From contig JAEZXX010000005.1 in the NCBI GenBank assembly GCA_023419535.1, positions 1 to 25,564 of the forward strand: 25,564 nt of DNA. The letters run 5' to 3'. The stretch is from Pseudomonadota bacterium (lineage in GTDB: Bacteria > Pseudomonadota > Alphaproteobacteria > Rhizobiales > Rhizobiaceae). The notes below the pieces were generated by a model. The model saw only the letters and a program-made list of their open reading frames with translations. It was not told the DNA's origin and ran no database searches. The stretch's first letter is position 1; the number at the start of each line of letters is the position of its first letter. The translations under genes were made by a program, and so were the position numbers. Below are positions 1 through 7,484 of this stretch, in pieces.

Positions 1-766
1 CCCAGGTCTGGCCGACGGCGCAGCCGTTGACGCGGAAGGCGCCCTGCGCCTCGTTCTCGTTCGACCAGAACTGCGCGATGTTGGCCTTGCGGGCGATCGC
101 CTCCTCCAGGATGACGTCGTAGATCGCCGTCATGTTCTCTTCCGAGACGAAGGCCTCGCGCATCGGCATCGGCAGGCGGCCCTCCGCCTCCAGCCAGAGG
201 CCCAGCCCGACGAGGCCGGAATGGCCGCGCACGGTGGCGAGCCCTTCGGCCTCCGGCTTCCAGATGTCGCCGTAGGAGACGGCGCCCGGCTCCAGCGGCA
301 TCTGGTCGCGATCGAAGGCGACGCCCTCCGTGCCCCAGTCGGTGGGCACCTGGTAGCGCTGGCCGTTCACGACGGCGCCGAGGTCGCGCGAGCTTTCCCA
401 GGCGCTCGGCAGCACCCGATCCACCTCGATGCGGCTCTCGTCGATCGGCTGGACCAGCTCGAACTCGACGTAGTTCGGCACGCGGTCGACGGTCGGCCAG
501 ATGATGTCGAAGCCCGAGCCCTGGTTGGCGCGCAGCTGGTTCAGCAGCTCGTCATTGGTGCCGTAGGGCGTGAAGTTGGCGGTGATTCCGGTGGCCTCGT
601 TGAAGGCGGCGAGCATCTCGTCGTTGATGTAGCCGGCCCAGGCGAAGATGTTGACCTGGCCCGCCTCTTGCGCGAAGGCGCCGCGCGAGAGGTAGGGCGC
701 CGCGAGCGCAAGGCCGGCGGTCGAAGCCGCGCCCTTGAGGAGCGTGCGGCGCTTGATGTCGATCAT
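1..766 (-). CDS. Polyamine-type ABC transporter substrate-binding protein, Tat-exported (partial, C-terminus missing)
   Basis: This is the amino-terminal 255 codons of an extracellular solute-binding protein; the gene runs leftward off the window edge, so the carboxy end is not seen. The start at 766 follows a G-rich ribosome site (AGGGGG). The leader has a twin-arginine pattern (KRRTLLK, residues 5-11), then a hydrophobic stretch and an AFAQ-type cleavage site near residue 33, so the protein should be exported folded by Tat. The mature part has the look of the PotD/PotF spermidine/putrescine-binding family (NIFAWAGYI near the start, then TPYGTNDELLNQL, FDIIWPT and VPTDWGTEG). The ligand cannot be assigned from this part; related proteins bind polyamines or other small cationic or amino-acid-like solutes. 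The permease and ATPase genes would be expected to the left. It is separated from lolA by about 250 bases and is probably its own transcription unit. Confidence 0.85.
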   Translation of the reverse strand, partial: MIDIKRRTLLKGAASTAGLALAAPYLSRGAFAQEAGQVNIFAWAGYINDEMLAAFNEATGITANFTPYGTNDELLNQLRANQGSGFDIIWPTVDRVPNYVEFELVQPIDESRIEVDRVLPSAWESSRDLGAVVNGQRYQVPTDWGTEGVAFDRDQMPLEPGAVSYGDIWKPEAEGLATVRGHSGLVGLGLWLEAEGRLPMPMREAFVSEENMTAIYDVILEEAIARKANIAQFWSNENEAQGAFRVNGCAVGQTW

Positions 767-1018
767 GTTCGTTCCCCCTGTGGCGCCCGGTGCAGTTGCG
801 GGCCCCTGCCGTTAGGACCAGACTGTCACAATCCGATGACGGCCGCCAATGTCAACAATGGGCGGGCGTTTCGAAGGGGGATGCCCGCGCGGTTTCAGCG
901 TCCCGAAGGGGTGGGCGGAGGCGGCGTGGGGCTTCATCGGGCGCGCGAGGCGCGCTGTCGCATGGGGGAAGGCGAAGCGACGCGGTGTCCCGGTCGCCCG
1001 CCGTCCGTGATCGAGCCC

Positions 1019-1681
1019 TCAGTTGCCGGTCGCCCCGCCGCGGATCTGCTGGTAGGGGATCTGGAACATCGTCGGATCGAGGTTCACGCCCTCGCGGACC
1101 CCGGAGATGATGACCGTGGTGTCCCGGTTCTGCGCGTCGCGCACCGTCCACTGGCGCAGCTCGTAGGTGTTCGGATCGAACATCATGGTGATGCGCGAAT
1201 TGCCGCCGAAGCGCGACCGGTCGGCCATCACGATGGTGATGAGTTCGGCCGTCTGCTGGATGTCCTGTATGTTGGCCGCCGACAGGTCGATCCGCTGGTT
1301 CAAGAGCAGCGCCATCGGCGTCTGCGACAGGGGATAGAGGTCCCAGGTGTTGAGGCGACGGTTGTTGATCGCGACCTGATCGCCGTCCGAGATGACGCGC
1401 AGCGCCTGCCCCGAATAGTCGAAGCGGATCTTGCCCGGCCGCTCCAGGTAGAACGTGCCCTCCGACTGGTTGCCCGCCGCGTCGAACTGCACGAAGGAGC
1501 CCGTCATCGTGCGCACGGCGGAGAAGCGGTCGGCCACGGCCTGCGCGGCCTGGGAGGCCTGCGCCTGCGCCGGAACGGGGGCCAGCACTCCGGCGCCGAT
1601 CGGAGCCGCGAGGGAGAGGGCCAGGACCGCGCTCGCAAGGCGGCGGCGGACCGTGGCAGGTCGTTGCAGGGTCGTCGTCAA
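1019..1681 (-). CDS. lolA: Outer-membrane lipoprotein carrier protein LolA family
   Basis: This encodes a periplasmic lipoprotein chaperone that takes lipoproteins released by LolCDE and delivers them to the outer membrane. The protein is about 220 residues, the usual size. Residues 1-40 form a signal peptide (RRR, a hydrophobic core, then PAQAQ). The mature part shows the LolA-like pattern of an early GSFVQFD, YLERPGKIRFDY and later DGDQVAINN. No ATG lies in a sensible position. The best start is TTG at 1681, with GAGG about 11 bases upstream; longer in-frame readings run into ftsK antisense sequence and are not credible. It lies 191 bases downstream of ftsK on the same strand, a pairing common in Hyphomicrobiales. 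A weak hairpin lies between the two genes, so co-transcription is possible but not certain. Confidence 0.85.
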   Translation of the reverse strand: MTTTLQRPATVRRRLASAVLALSLAAPIGAGVLAPVPAQAQASQAAQAVADRFSAVRTMTGSFVQFDAAGNQSEGTFYLERPGKIRFDYSGQALRVISDGDQVAINNRRLNTWDLYPLSQTPMALLLNQRIDLSAANIQDIQQTAELITIVMADRSRFGGNSRITMMFDPNTYELRQWTVRDAQNRDTTVIISGVREGVNLDPTMFQIPYQQIRGGATGN

Positions 1682-1805
1682 AGTCTCGTCGTCCTCGTAT
1701 CCGCGTCGGCCCCGGACCCGCCCTGTGGCGCCTCGCGAAGACCAGTGTCCGGCGAAGGCTAGTGCGGGCCTGCGGCCCGATGATGGCGTCTCTTCGAACG
1801 GCAAG

Positions 1806-1839
1806 ATGGGGCGCCGGCGGCCTCCCGCCAACGCCCCAT
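1806..1839 (-). terminator. Hairpin between ftsK and lolA (weak terminator or attenuator)
   Basis: Two nested stems are visible: an 8-bp outer stem (1806-1813 with 1832-1839, ATGGGGCG/CGCCCCAT) and a 5-bp inner stem (1816-1820 with 1825-1829) with a 4-base loop. It starts 34 bases past the ftsK stop. On the leftward strand it is followed only by CTT rather than a real T-run, so it may reduce read-through into lolA rather than end transcription. Confidence 0.4.
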
Positions 1840-1872
1840 GCCTTACGCTTTCGTCATCGGGCCCCGCCCGTC

Positions 1873-4800
1873 TCAGGCGTTGTCGGTCGGCACCAGGATC
1901 TCGCGCTTGCCGGCATGGTTGGCGGCGCCGATCAGGCCCTCCTTCTCCATGCGCTCGATGAGCGAGGCGGCGCGGTTGTAGCCGATGCCGAGGCGCCGCT
2001 GGACGTAGGAGGTCGAGGCCTTGCCGTCGCGAAGGACCACCGCCACCGCCTGGTCGTAGAGATCGCCCGATTCCTCCAGCCCGCTCGTGTCGCCGCCCTT
2101 GCCCCCGGAAGGCGCGCCGCCCTCCTCCTCGTCCTCGTCCTCCAGGATCGAGTCGAGATAGTCCGGCAGTCCCTGCGTCTTCAGATGCGCCACGATCTGC
2201 TCGACCTCCTCGTCGGCCACGAACGGCCCGTGGACGCGCTGGATGCGCCCGCCGCCGGCCATGAACAGCATGTCGCCCTGCCCGAGGAGCTGTTCTGCGC
2301 CCTGCTCCTGCAGGATCGTACGCGAGTCGATCTTGGAGGTGACCTGGAAGGAGATGCGGGTCGGGAAGTTCGCCTTGATCGTGCCGGTGATGACGTCGAC
2401 CGAGGGACGCTGCGTCGCCATGATGACGTGGATGCCGGCGGCGCGCGCCATCTGGGCGAGGCGCTGGACCGTGCCCTCGATCTCCTTGCCGGCCACCATC
2501 ATCAGGTCGGCCATCTCGTCGATGATGACGACGATGTAGGGGAGCGGCGAGAGGTCGAACTCCTCCGATTCGAAGATCGGCTCGCCGGTCTCGCGGTCGA
2601 AGCCCGTCTGGACCGTGCGCGAGATCGTCTCGCCGCTCTCCATCGCCTGGCGCACACGCGTGTTGAAGCCGTCGATGTTGCGGACGCCCACCTTCGACAT
2701 CTTGCGGTAGCGGTCCTCCATCTCGCGGACCGTCCATTTCAGGGCGACGACGGCCTTCTTCGGATCGGTCACGACGGGAGACAGGAGGTGCGGGATGCCG
2801 TCGTAGATCGACAGCTCCAGCATCTTCGGGTCGATCATGATCATGCGGCACTCGGCCGGCGTCAGCTTGTAGAGCAGCGACAGGATCATGGTGTTGATCG
2901 AGACGGACTTGCCCGAGCCCGTGGTGCCGGCGACCAGCAGATGCGGCATCTTGGCCAGATCCGCGATCACCGCCTCGCCGCCGATCGTCTTGCCGAGCGC
3001 CAGCGCCAGCTTGGCCTTGTTCTGGCCGAAGGTCTGCGAGCCGATCATCTCGCGGAAATAGACGGTCTCCCGGCGTGCGTTCGGCAGCTCGATGCCGATG
3101 GCGTTCTTGCCCGGAATGACCGCGACGCGGGCGGCGATCGCCGACATGGAGCGCGCGATGTCGTCGGCGAGGCCGATGACGCGGGAGGACTTGATGCCGG
3201 GTGCCGGTTCCAGCTCGTAGAGCGTGACGACCGGGCCGGGCCGCACCTCGATGATCTCGCCCTTCACGCCGAAATCGTCGAGGACGCCTTCGAGCAGGCG
3301 CGCGTTCTCCTGCAGCATCTCGGGCGAGAGCGAATCGTCGCGCGAGCGGGCCTTCGGCGGCGACAGGAGGTCGATCGGCGGCAGCTCGAAATATTCCGGC
3401 GCGTAGGCGTGCGCCGGCTCGCCCTGGTAGACGCGCTGGGGCTGGGCGCTGGCGCGGGCAGGAACCGGCGCCGGTGCGGCCGGCACCACGCGGGTCTGGT
3501 GATCGGCCATCGAGGGCGCCTGCGCCCTGGACATCTGCGATTGGGGCGCCTGCTGCGGGGCCTGCGGCGCCCGCATGGCGGGGGCCGGAGCCGGCGCGGG
3601 GGCCTCCGCCTTTCGGCGCATGCCGGGGAAGGCGACGATGTTGGCGGCGCGGTTCAGCCAGCCGCCCTCCTCGTCCTCGCGCGGCGTCGCGGCGGGCTGG
3701 ATGCGGTCGCCGGCGTCGAGCGAGAAGGTCGCGCCCCGCGGCGCTTCGGGCTCGGGCTCGAACTCGGGCGCGGCGTCCTCGGGCTCGAAGCCCGCCTGAG
3801 CGTCGTCCTCGCGATCGAAGGCGGCCTCGAGATCCTGCAGGCTCTCCTCCATCTCCTCGAAGTCCGGCTCCTCGCCGCGGCCGGTCGGCAGGCCGCGCGG
3901 CTGGCCGAGACGGGCGGCGGCGACCGAACCGTTCCAGTCGGAGCGGCCGTGGCGGACCGTCGCGCGGCTGGTGTCGACCGGGCGGCGCGGCGCCTCGACG
4001 GCGGACGGCTCGAACGGGGCCTCATCGAAGGGCGCCGGCGCGAAGGCGGGCGGCGCGGCGCGAGGCGCGACGGGCACGGCCTGACGCGGCACGTAGCGCG
4101 CGGCCGGGTCCTCTTGAGGATACTCCTCCGCATGAGGCTCCACGACGCGCACTTCGCGCTCCGCCCTCATGCGGGGTGCGGGGGCCGGCGGCAGGCCGGC
4201 CGGGTCCGTCCGCCGCTCGGAGGCTTCCCAGACGGGCTCGGCGTGGCGGGCGAGCTCCGGCTCGCGCTCGCCGCGGGCGGCGCTTCCGAGGCGGCGCGAC
4301 ATCGTCGCCCCCAGCGAATAGACGGCGTGGCCGAGCGCGCCGGCGGCGAGCTGCAGGCGGCCCGGCGCGTCGTCCTCGCCCTCGAACGGATCTTCAGCGA
4401 CGACCCCGCGGCGGGGTGCGGCGCCGGCCGCGATCGCGCCGGTGCGGGCGGGTTTGAGGATCCCGGTACCGTAGAGGACGAGCCAGCCGGCCGGAACGCC
4501 GAGGACGAGGCCGAGGACGAGGCCGAAGAAGCCGGACGGATAGGCGCCGGTCGCAAGGGCGGGCACGCGCAGCGCGAGGTCCCCGACGATGCCGCCGAGG
4601 CCGATCGGCAGGGGCCAGCCGGCAGGGGAGGAAAGGCAGCCGAGCGCGGCGCTGGTCAGGACGAGCCCCCCCGCGGCCATCCAGCCGCGGCGCGAGACCT
4701 GCCCGATCCGGCGGTCGGCGAGCAGGATCAGGCCCCAGACCGCCGGAAAGACGACGAGAAGGACGCAGGAGAGGCCGAGAATCTGCATGGCGAGGTCGGC

Positions 4801-5004
4801 GACGACCGCGCCCGAGCCGCCTGCGAGATTCGTCACCTCGGTCGTGCCGGCATGGCTGAGCGAGGGATCGGCAACGTTCCAGGAGCCGAGCGACAGGCCC
4901 AGCCAGCCAGCCAGACCCAGGAGCGCGAGGCCCCCGCAGATACGGCCGAGCCGGCCCGCCGCCGCCCGCTCTTCCATCTTCGGCTCGATCGATGCCAATG
5001 CCAT
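1873..5004 (-). CDS. ftsK: DNA translocase FtsK
   Basis: FtsK is a divisome-anchored ATPase that pumps chromosomal DNA through the closing septum and activates XerCD dimer resolution. The 1043-residue protein has four hydrophobic segments near residues 21-40, 72-97, 108-124 and 158-180, then a long low-complexity linker rich in Pro, Ala, Glu and Gln (about 190-540). The motor follows, with Walker A GTTGSGKS at 693-700 and a Walker B-type segment PYIVVIIDE. An acidic/glycine stretch then leads to a carboxy-terminal gamma winged helix (RRLGIGYNRAASLIERM), which reads KOPS DNA sequences. The length is larger than the 800-900 residues common in rhizobia because of the linker. ATG at 5004 is the first sensible start and gives a complete transmembrane domain; its ribosome site is weak. 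A CtrA-type box and a -10-like hexamer lie 116-146 bases upstream. Confidence 0.97.
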   Translation of the reverse strand: MALASIEPKMEERAAAGRLGRICGGLALLGLAGWLGLSLGSWNVADPSLSHAGTTEVTNLAGGSGAVVADLAMQILGLSCVLLVVFPAVWGLILLADRRIGQVSRRGWMAAGGLVLTSAALGCLSSPAGWPLPIGLGGIVGDLALRVPALATGAYPSGFFGLVLGLVLGVPAGWLVLYGTGILKPARTGAIAAGAAPRRGVVAEDPFEGEDDAPGRLQLAAGALGHAVYSLGATMSRRLGSAARGEREPELARHAEPVWEASERRTDPAGLPPAPAPRMRAEREVRVVEPHAEEYPQEDPAARYVPRQAVPVAPRAAPPAFAPAPFDEAPFEPSAVEAPRRPVDTSRATVRHGRSDWNGSVAAARLGQPRGLPTGRGEEPDFEEMEESLQDLEAAFDREDDAQAGFEPEDAAPEFEPEPEAPRGATFSLDAGDRIQPAATPREDEEGGWLNRAANIVAFPGMRRKAEAPAPAPAPAMRAPQAPQQAPQSQMSRAQAPSMADHQTRVVPAAPAPVPARASAQPQRVYQGEPAHAYAPEYFELPPIDLLSPPKARSRDDSLSPEMLQENARLLEGVLDDFGVKGEIIEVRPGPVVTLYELEPAPGIKSSRVIGLADDIARSMSAIAARVAVIPGKNAIGIELPNARRETVYFREMIGSQTFGQNKAKLALALGKTIGGEAVIADLAKMPHLLVAGTTGSGKSVSINTMILSLLYKLTPAECRMIMIDPKMLELSIYDGIPHLLSPVVTDPKKAVVALKWTVREMEDRYRKMSKVGVRNIDGFNTRVRQAMESGETISRTVQTGFDRETGEPIFESEEFDLSPLPYIVVIIDEMADLMMVAGKEIEGTVQRLAQMARAAGIHVIMATQRPSVDVITGTIKANFPTRISFQVTSKIDSRTILQEQGAEQLLGQGDMLFMAGGGRIQRVHGPFVADEEVEQIVAHLKTQGLPDYLDSILEDEDEEEGGAPSGGKGGDTSGLEESGDLYDQAVAVVLRDGKASTSYVQRRLGIGYNRAASLIERMEKEGLIGAANHAGKREILVPTDNA

Positions 5005-5119
5005 GCCGCGCTCACCCGTCGAATGACGGCGGACCGGGCGGCCCGCCTCCGTTCGGGACGCATCCTCGCGGCCGGCCCTCCGGCCGGGCGAGAATGGTCG
5101 CCTTGTTCCTGCCCGCGAG

Positions 5120-5150
5120 GTTATACCGTCGTGGTTAAGGGCCGTTTAAC
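5120..5150 (-). promoter_or_regulatory. CtrA-type box with -10-like hexamer upstream of ftsK
   Basis: Positions 5135-5150 read TTAA, seven bases, TTAAC, a perfect match to the full CtrA recognition pattern TTAA-N7-TTAAC; the site is palindromic, so it also matches on the other strand. On the ftsK strand a TATAAC hexamer (5120-5125) lies 7 bases past the proximal half-site. That places the box at about -22 to -37, where an activating CtrA dimer usually sits. TTAA is very rare in this GC-rich window, and I found no other full site. The same box is about 90 bases upstream of the divergent GNAT-like gene. Confidence 0.65.
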
Positions 5151-5175
5151 CGTGACCGCCGCGACGGGCCCGCGC

Positions 5176-5201
5176 GGAACCTCGACGCCCCGATCGCCAT
5201 T
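5176..5201 (+). promoter_or_regulatory. Possible EcfG-type promoter upstream of the GNAT-like gene
   Basis: GGAAC (5176-5180) is followed after 17 bases by CATT (5198-5201). The EcfG consensus is GGAAC, 16-17 bases, CGTT, so there is one mismatch in the -10 element. The putative start of transcription would be about 25 bases before the ATG at 5236. The chance of a coincidental match is appreciable in this sequence, so this is listed at low confidence. Confidence 0.25.
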
Positions 5202-5235
5202 CTCCGGGACAACGACGGACACGGGATTTGACACG

Positions 5236-5547
5236 ATGAACATCCGCCACGACGACCGCGGCCGCGACGGCATCTTCATTCAAGGAGAGGGCGACGAGCG
5301 CGCCGAACTGACCTACGCCCATGCCGGCATCCAGGACGCGCTGGTCTTCGACCACACCTACGTTCCCGAGAAGCTGCGCGGCCAGGGGATCGCCGAGGCT
5401 TTGGTGGACGAGGCCGTCGCCTACGCGCGCTCGCAGAATCTGAAGGTGGTGCCCGCCTGCTCCTATGTGCGCTCGCTGTTCAAGGCGCATCCGGACAAGT
5501 ACGGCGACGTCGCCACCGAGGAGGAGAAGCCGGTCGGCCGCATCTGA
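5236..5547 (+). CDS. Small GNAT-like N-acetyltransferase (YjdJ/NATD1-type)
   Basis: This encodes a 103-residue single-domain protein of the minimal Gcn5-related acetyltransferase type (YjdJ/NATD1-like). The visible core is DHTYVPEKLRGQGIAEALV at about residues 39-57. The segment LRGQGIA matches the acetyl-CoA pyrophosphate-binding loop (R/Q-x-x-G-x-G/A), and CSYVRSLF is the typical ending strand-helix of this subgroup. Known members are very small acetyltransferases of unknown substrate. The ATG at 5236 was chosen because the domain starts immediately after it; no strong ribosome site is seen. The gene is divergent from ftsK and convergent with the ammonium transporter operon, with the 5567-5610 terminator between. 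It is monocistronic. Function beyond acyl transfer is not known. Confidence 0.85.
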   Translation: MNIRHDDRGRDGIFIQGEGDERAELTYAHAGIQDALVFDHTYVPEKLRGQGIAEALVDEAVAYARSQNLKVVPACSYVRSLFKAHPDKYGDVATEEEKPVGRI

Positions 5548-5566
5548 CACGCGCGTCCGCCGAATG

Positions 5567-5610
5567 AACGAAGAAGGGCCGGTGGATCGCTCCACCGGCC
5601 CTTCTTCGTT
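5567..5610. terminator. Strong bidirectional terminator between the GNAT-like gene and amtB2
   Basis: A perfect 20-bp inverted repeat (5567-5586 with 5591-5610) with a TCGC tetraloop lies between two convergent genes, 20 bases after the GNAT stop and 22 bases after the amtB2 stop. The outer ends are A-rich on the 5' side and T-rich on the 3' side in both directions (GAAGAA / TTCTTCGTT), as expected of a shared intrinsic terminator. Confidence 0.9.
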
Positions 5611-5631
5611 GCCCGGACCCCGCGGAGCGGA

Positions 5632-7005
5632 TCAAGCGTGGTAGGCCTGCTCGCCGTGGCTCGTCAGGTCGAGACCGGTCATCTCGGCCTCGGGCGCCAC
5701 GCGCAGGCCGACGATCGCGTCGACGAGCTTGTAGAGGATCGCCGAGACCACGCCGCAGTAGACGATGGTGATCGCGACAGCGACGAACTGCGACCAGACC
5801 TGTGCGCCCATCGTGACGCCGTCGGCATAGCCGATGCCGCCGAGAGAGGCCGAGGCGAGGACGCCGGTGCCCAGAGCCCCGACGATGCCGCCGATGCCGT
5901 GGACGCCGAAGACGTCGAGCGAATCGTCGTAGCCGGCCTTCACCTTCACGACGGTGACGAAGAAGTAGCAGGCGATCGACGCGACCGCGCCGAGGACGAT
6001 GGCGCCGACCGGACCGACGATGCCGGCCGCCGGCGTGACCGCGACGAGGCCCGCGATGATGCCCGACGCCGCGCCCAGCATGGACGCCTTGCCGCGCTGC
6101 GTGGCCTCGACGACGACCCAGGCGAGCGCCGCGCCGGCGGTCGCCGTGAAGGTGTTGATCATCGCGAGCGCCGCGCCGCCATTGGCCTCGAGATTGGAGC
6201 CGGCGTTGAAGCCGAACCAGCCGACCCACAGGATCGAGGCGCCGACCATGGTCAGCGTCATCGAGTGCGGGGCCATGTTGTCGCGGCCGAGCCCGGCGCG
6301 CTTGCCGATCAGGATCGAGCCGACGAGGGCGGCGATGCCGGCGTTGATGTGGACGACCGTGCCGCCCGCTAAATCGAGCGCGGCCACGCCCCCGGCGGGG
6401 GCGCCGGTGAAGATGAAGCCGTTGGCGTCCCACACCATGTGCGCGACCGGGAAGTAGACGATCGTCACCCAGAGCGCGGTGAAGAGCACCACGGCGGAGA
6501 ACTTGATGCGCTCGGCGAAGGCCCCGACGATCAGCGCCGGCGTGATGCAGGCGAAGGTCATCTGGAACGCGATGAAGACCAGTTCGGGGATGACGACGCC
6601 GTCGGTGAAGGTGGCGGCCATCGTGTCCGGTCCGATGCCGGCGAGGAAGAGCTTGGCCGTGCCGCCCCAGAAGGGGCTCTCCGAGCCGCCGAAGGCGAAG
6701 GAGTAGCCGTAGAGGACGTAGATCACCATCACGAGCGCGGTGATGGTGACGCACTGCATCAGCACCGAGAGCATGTTCTTGGCGCGCACGAGGCCGCCGT
6801 AGAAGAGCGCCAGGCCGGGCAGGATCATGAAGAGGACGAGGACGGTCGAGACCAGCATCCAGGCGACGTCGCCCTTGTCCATGGTCTCGGCGACCGCCTC
6901 GACGGTCTCGGGCGCGGGGGCGATGCCGGTGTCCTGCGCGAAGGCGAGGACGGGCGTGAGCGTGGCGAAAAGGCCGCCGGAGAGAAGGGATACGAGCTTG
7001 CGCAT
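5632..7005 (-). CDS. amtB2: Ammonium transporter AmtB (second copy in the operon)
   Basis: This encodes a trimeric inner-membrane channel for ammonium uptake. The 457-residue protein starts at 7005 (MRKLVSLLSGG) with a cleavable leader ending LAFAQ near residue 23, followed by eleven hydrophobic segments. Family landmarks include GLALFYGGLVRAKN in the first helices, the conserved Asp-x-Ala-Gly-Gly-x-x-x-His (pore histidine in LAGGTVVHINAG) and the second pore histidine in DVFGVHGIGG. Both twin histidines are therefore present. The AAG start region overlaps the end of glnK2: the gap is 14 bases and an AAGG lies at the junction, suggesting translational coupling. The protein differs clearly from AmtB1 (length, and HINAG versus HSVGG around the first pore histidine), so the two are paralogues and not a recent duplication. 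It is the last gene of the operon, ending at the perfect-stem terminator. Confidence 0.95.
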   Translation of the reverse strand: MRKLVSLLSGGLFATLTPVLAFAQDTGIAPAPETVEAVAETMDKGDVAWMLVSTVLVLFMILPGLALFYGGLVRAKNMLSVLMQCVTITALVMVIYVLYGYSFAFGGSESPFWGGTAKLFLAGIGPDTMAATFTDGVVIPELVFIAFQMTFACITPALIVGAFAERIKFSAVVLFTALWVTIVYFPVAHMVWDANGFIFTGAPAGGVAALDLAGGTVVHINAGIAALVGSILIGKRAGLGRDNMAPHSMTLTMVGASILWVGWFGFNAGSNLEANGGAALAMINTFTATAGAALAWVVVEATQRGKASMLGAASGIIAGLVAVTPAAGIVGPVGAIVLGAVASIACYFFVTVVKVKAGYDDSLDVFGVHGIGGIVGALGTGVLASASLGGIGYADGVTMGAQVWSQFVAVAITIVYCGVVSAILYKLVDAIVGLRVAPEAEMTGLDLTSHGEQAYHA

Positions 7006-7019
7006 CGGGGCGGGCCTTA

Positions 7020-7358
7020 TCAGAGCGCGTTGAGGTCGGTTTCGCCGGTGCGGATGCGAACCGCCCGGTCGATGCCGTAGACGAAGATCTTGCCGTCGCC
7101 GATCATGCCGGTCTTGGCGGCGCGCGCGATGGCGTCCACGGCCCGGTCGACGAGCTCGGCGGGAACGCCGACCTCGATCTTCAGCTTGGGAAGGAAGGAG
7201 ATCGCGTACTCGGCGCCGCGATAGATTTCGGTATGGCCCTTCTGCCGGCCATAGCCCTTGACCTCGGTGACGGTGAGGCCCTGAACGCCGATCGAGGTCA
7301 GCGCTTCGCGCACCTCGTCGAGCTTGAACGGTTTGATGATCGCCATGACGATCTTCAT
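7020..7358 (-). CDS. glnK2: PII signal-transduction protein GlnK (second copy)
   Basis: This encodes a 112-residue trimeric PII protein that binds ATP/ADP and 2-oxoglutarate and blocks its partner AmtB when nitrogen is sufficient. The T-loop contains Tyr51 (RGAEYAISF), the site of uridylylation by GlnD, and the B-loop KTGMIGDGKIF is intact, so nucleotide binding and covalent regulation should be normal. Direct comparison with glnK1 gives 17 differences in 112 positions; the whole segment 26-48 is identical. An AAGG lies about 9 bases before the ATG. It sits between amtB1 and amtB2 and is 14 bases from amtB2, so it is most likely the cognate regulator of AmtB2, although T-loop identity suggests both proteins could bind both channels. 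Confidence 0.96.
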   Translation of the reverse strand: MKIVMAIIKPFKLDEVREALTSIGVQGLTVTEVKGYGRQKGHTEIYRGAEYAISFLPKLKIEVGVPAELVDRAVDAIARAAKTGMIGDGKIFVYGIDRAVRIRTGETDLNAL

Positions 7359-7440
7359 CGGATTTGACCTTGTCCCGGGGAAAACCGGCTCCCCGAAAAG
7401 CCGACGCCGCTCTCTCCAGTCCTGAAGCGGCCACAGCTGC

Positions 7441-7469
7441 GGCGCCCGGCGGACGAGCCGCCGGACGCC
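7441..7469. repeat. 12-bp inverted repeat between amtB1 and glnK2
   Basis: The arms 7441-7452 and 7458-7469 pair over 12 bp with one T-G wobble and a 5-base loop. The hairpin lies 16 bases after the amtB1 stop. On the plus strand it is followed by TTTT, but no plus-strand gene needs a terminator here; on the operon strand no T-run follows. It may protect the mRNA 3' end or lower expression of the second glnK-amtB pair relative to the first. Confidence 0.45.
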
Positions 7470-7484
7470 TTTTCGAAGGCTTCG

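Noticed and set aside
850..855. TTGACA -35-like hexamer in front of the ABC binding-protein gene (minus strand)
   Set aside because: It is a perfect -35, but 17 bases further the sequence ATTGTG is a poor -10, so a promoter cannot be called.
1762..5547. 1261-aa plus-strand ORF covering the ftsK antisense strand
   Set aside because: It is rich in Arg, Gly, His and Asp with no domain, and is explained by GC-rich third positions of ftsK; only its last 103 codons (5236-5547) are a real gene.
7441..7473. Plus-strand intrinsic terminator (hairpin followed by TTTT)
   Set aside because: No plus-strand gene is upstream; both flanking genes are on the minus strand, so it is listed only as an inverted repeat.
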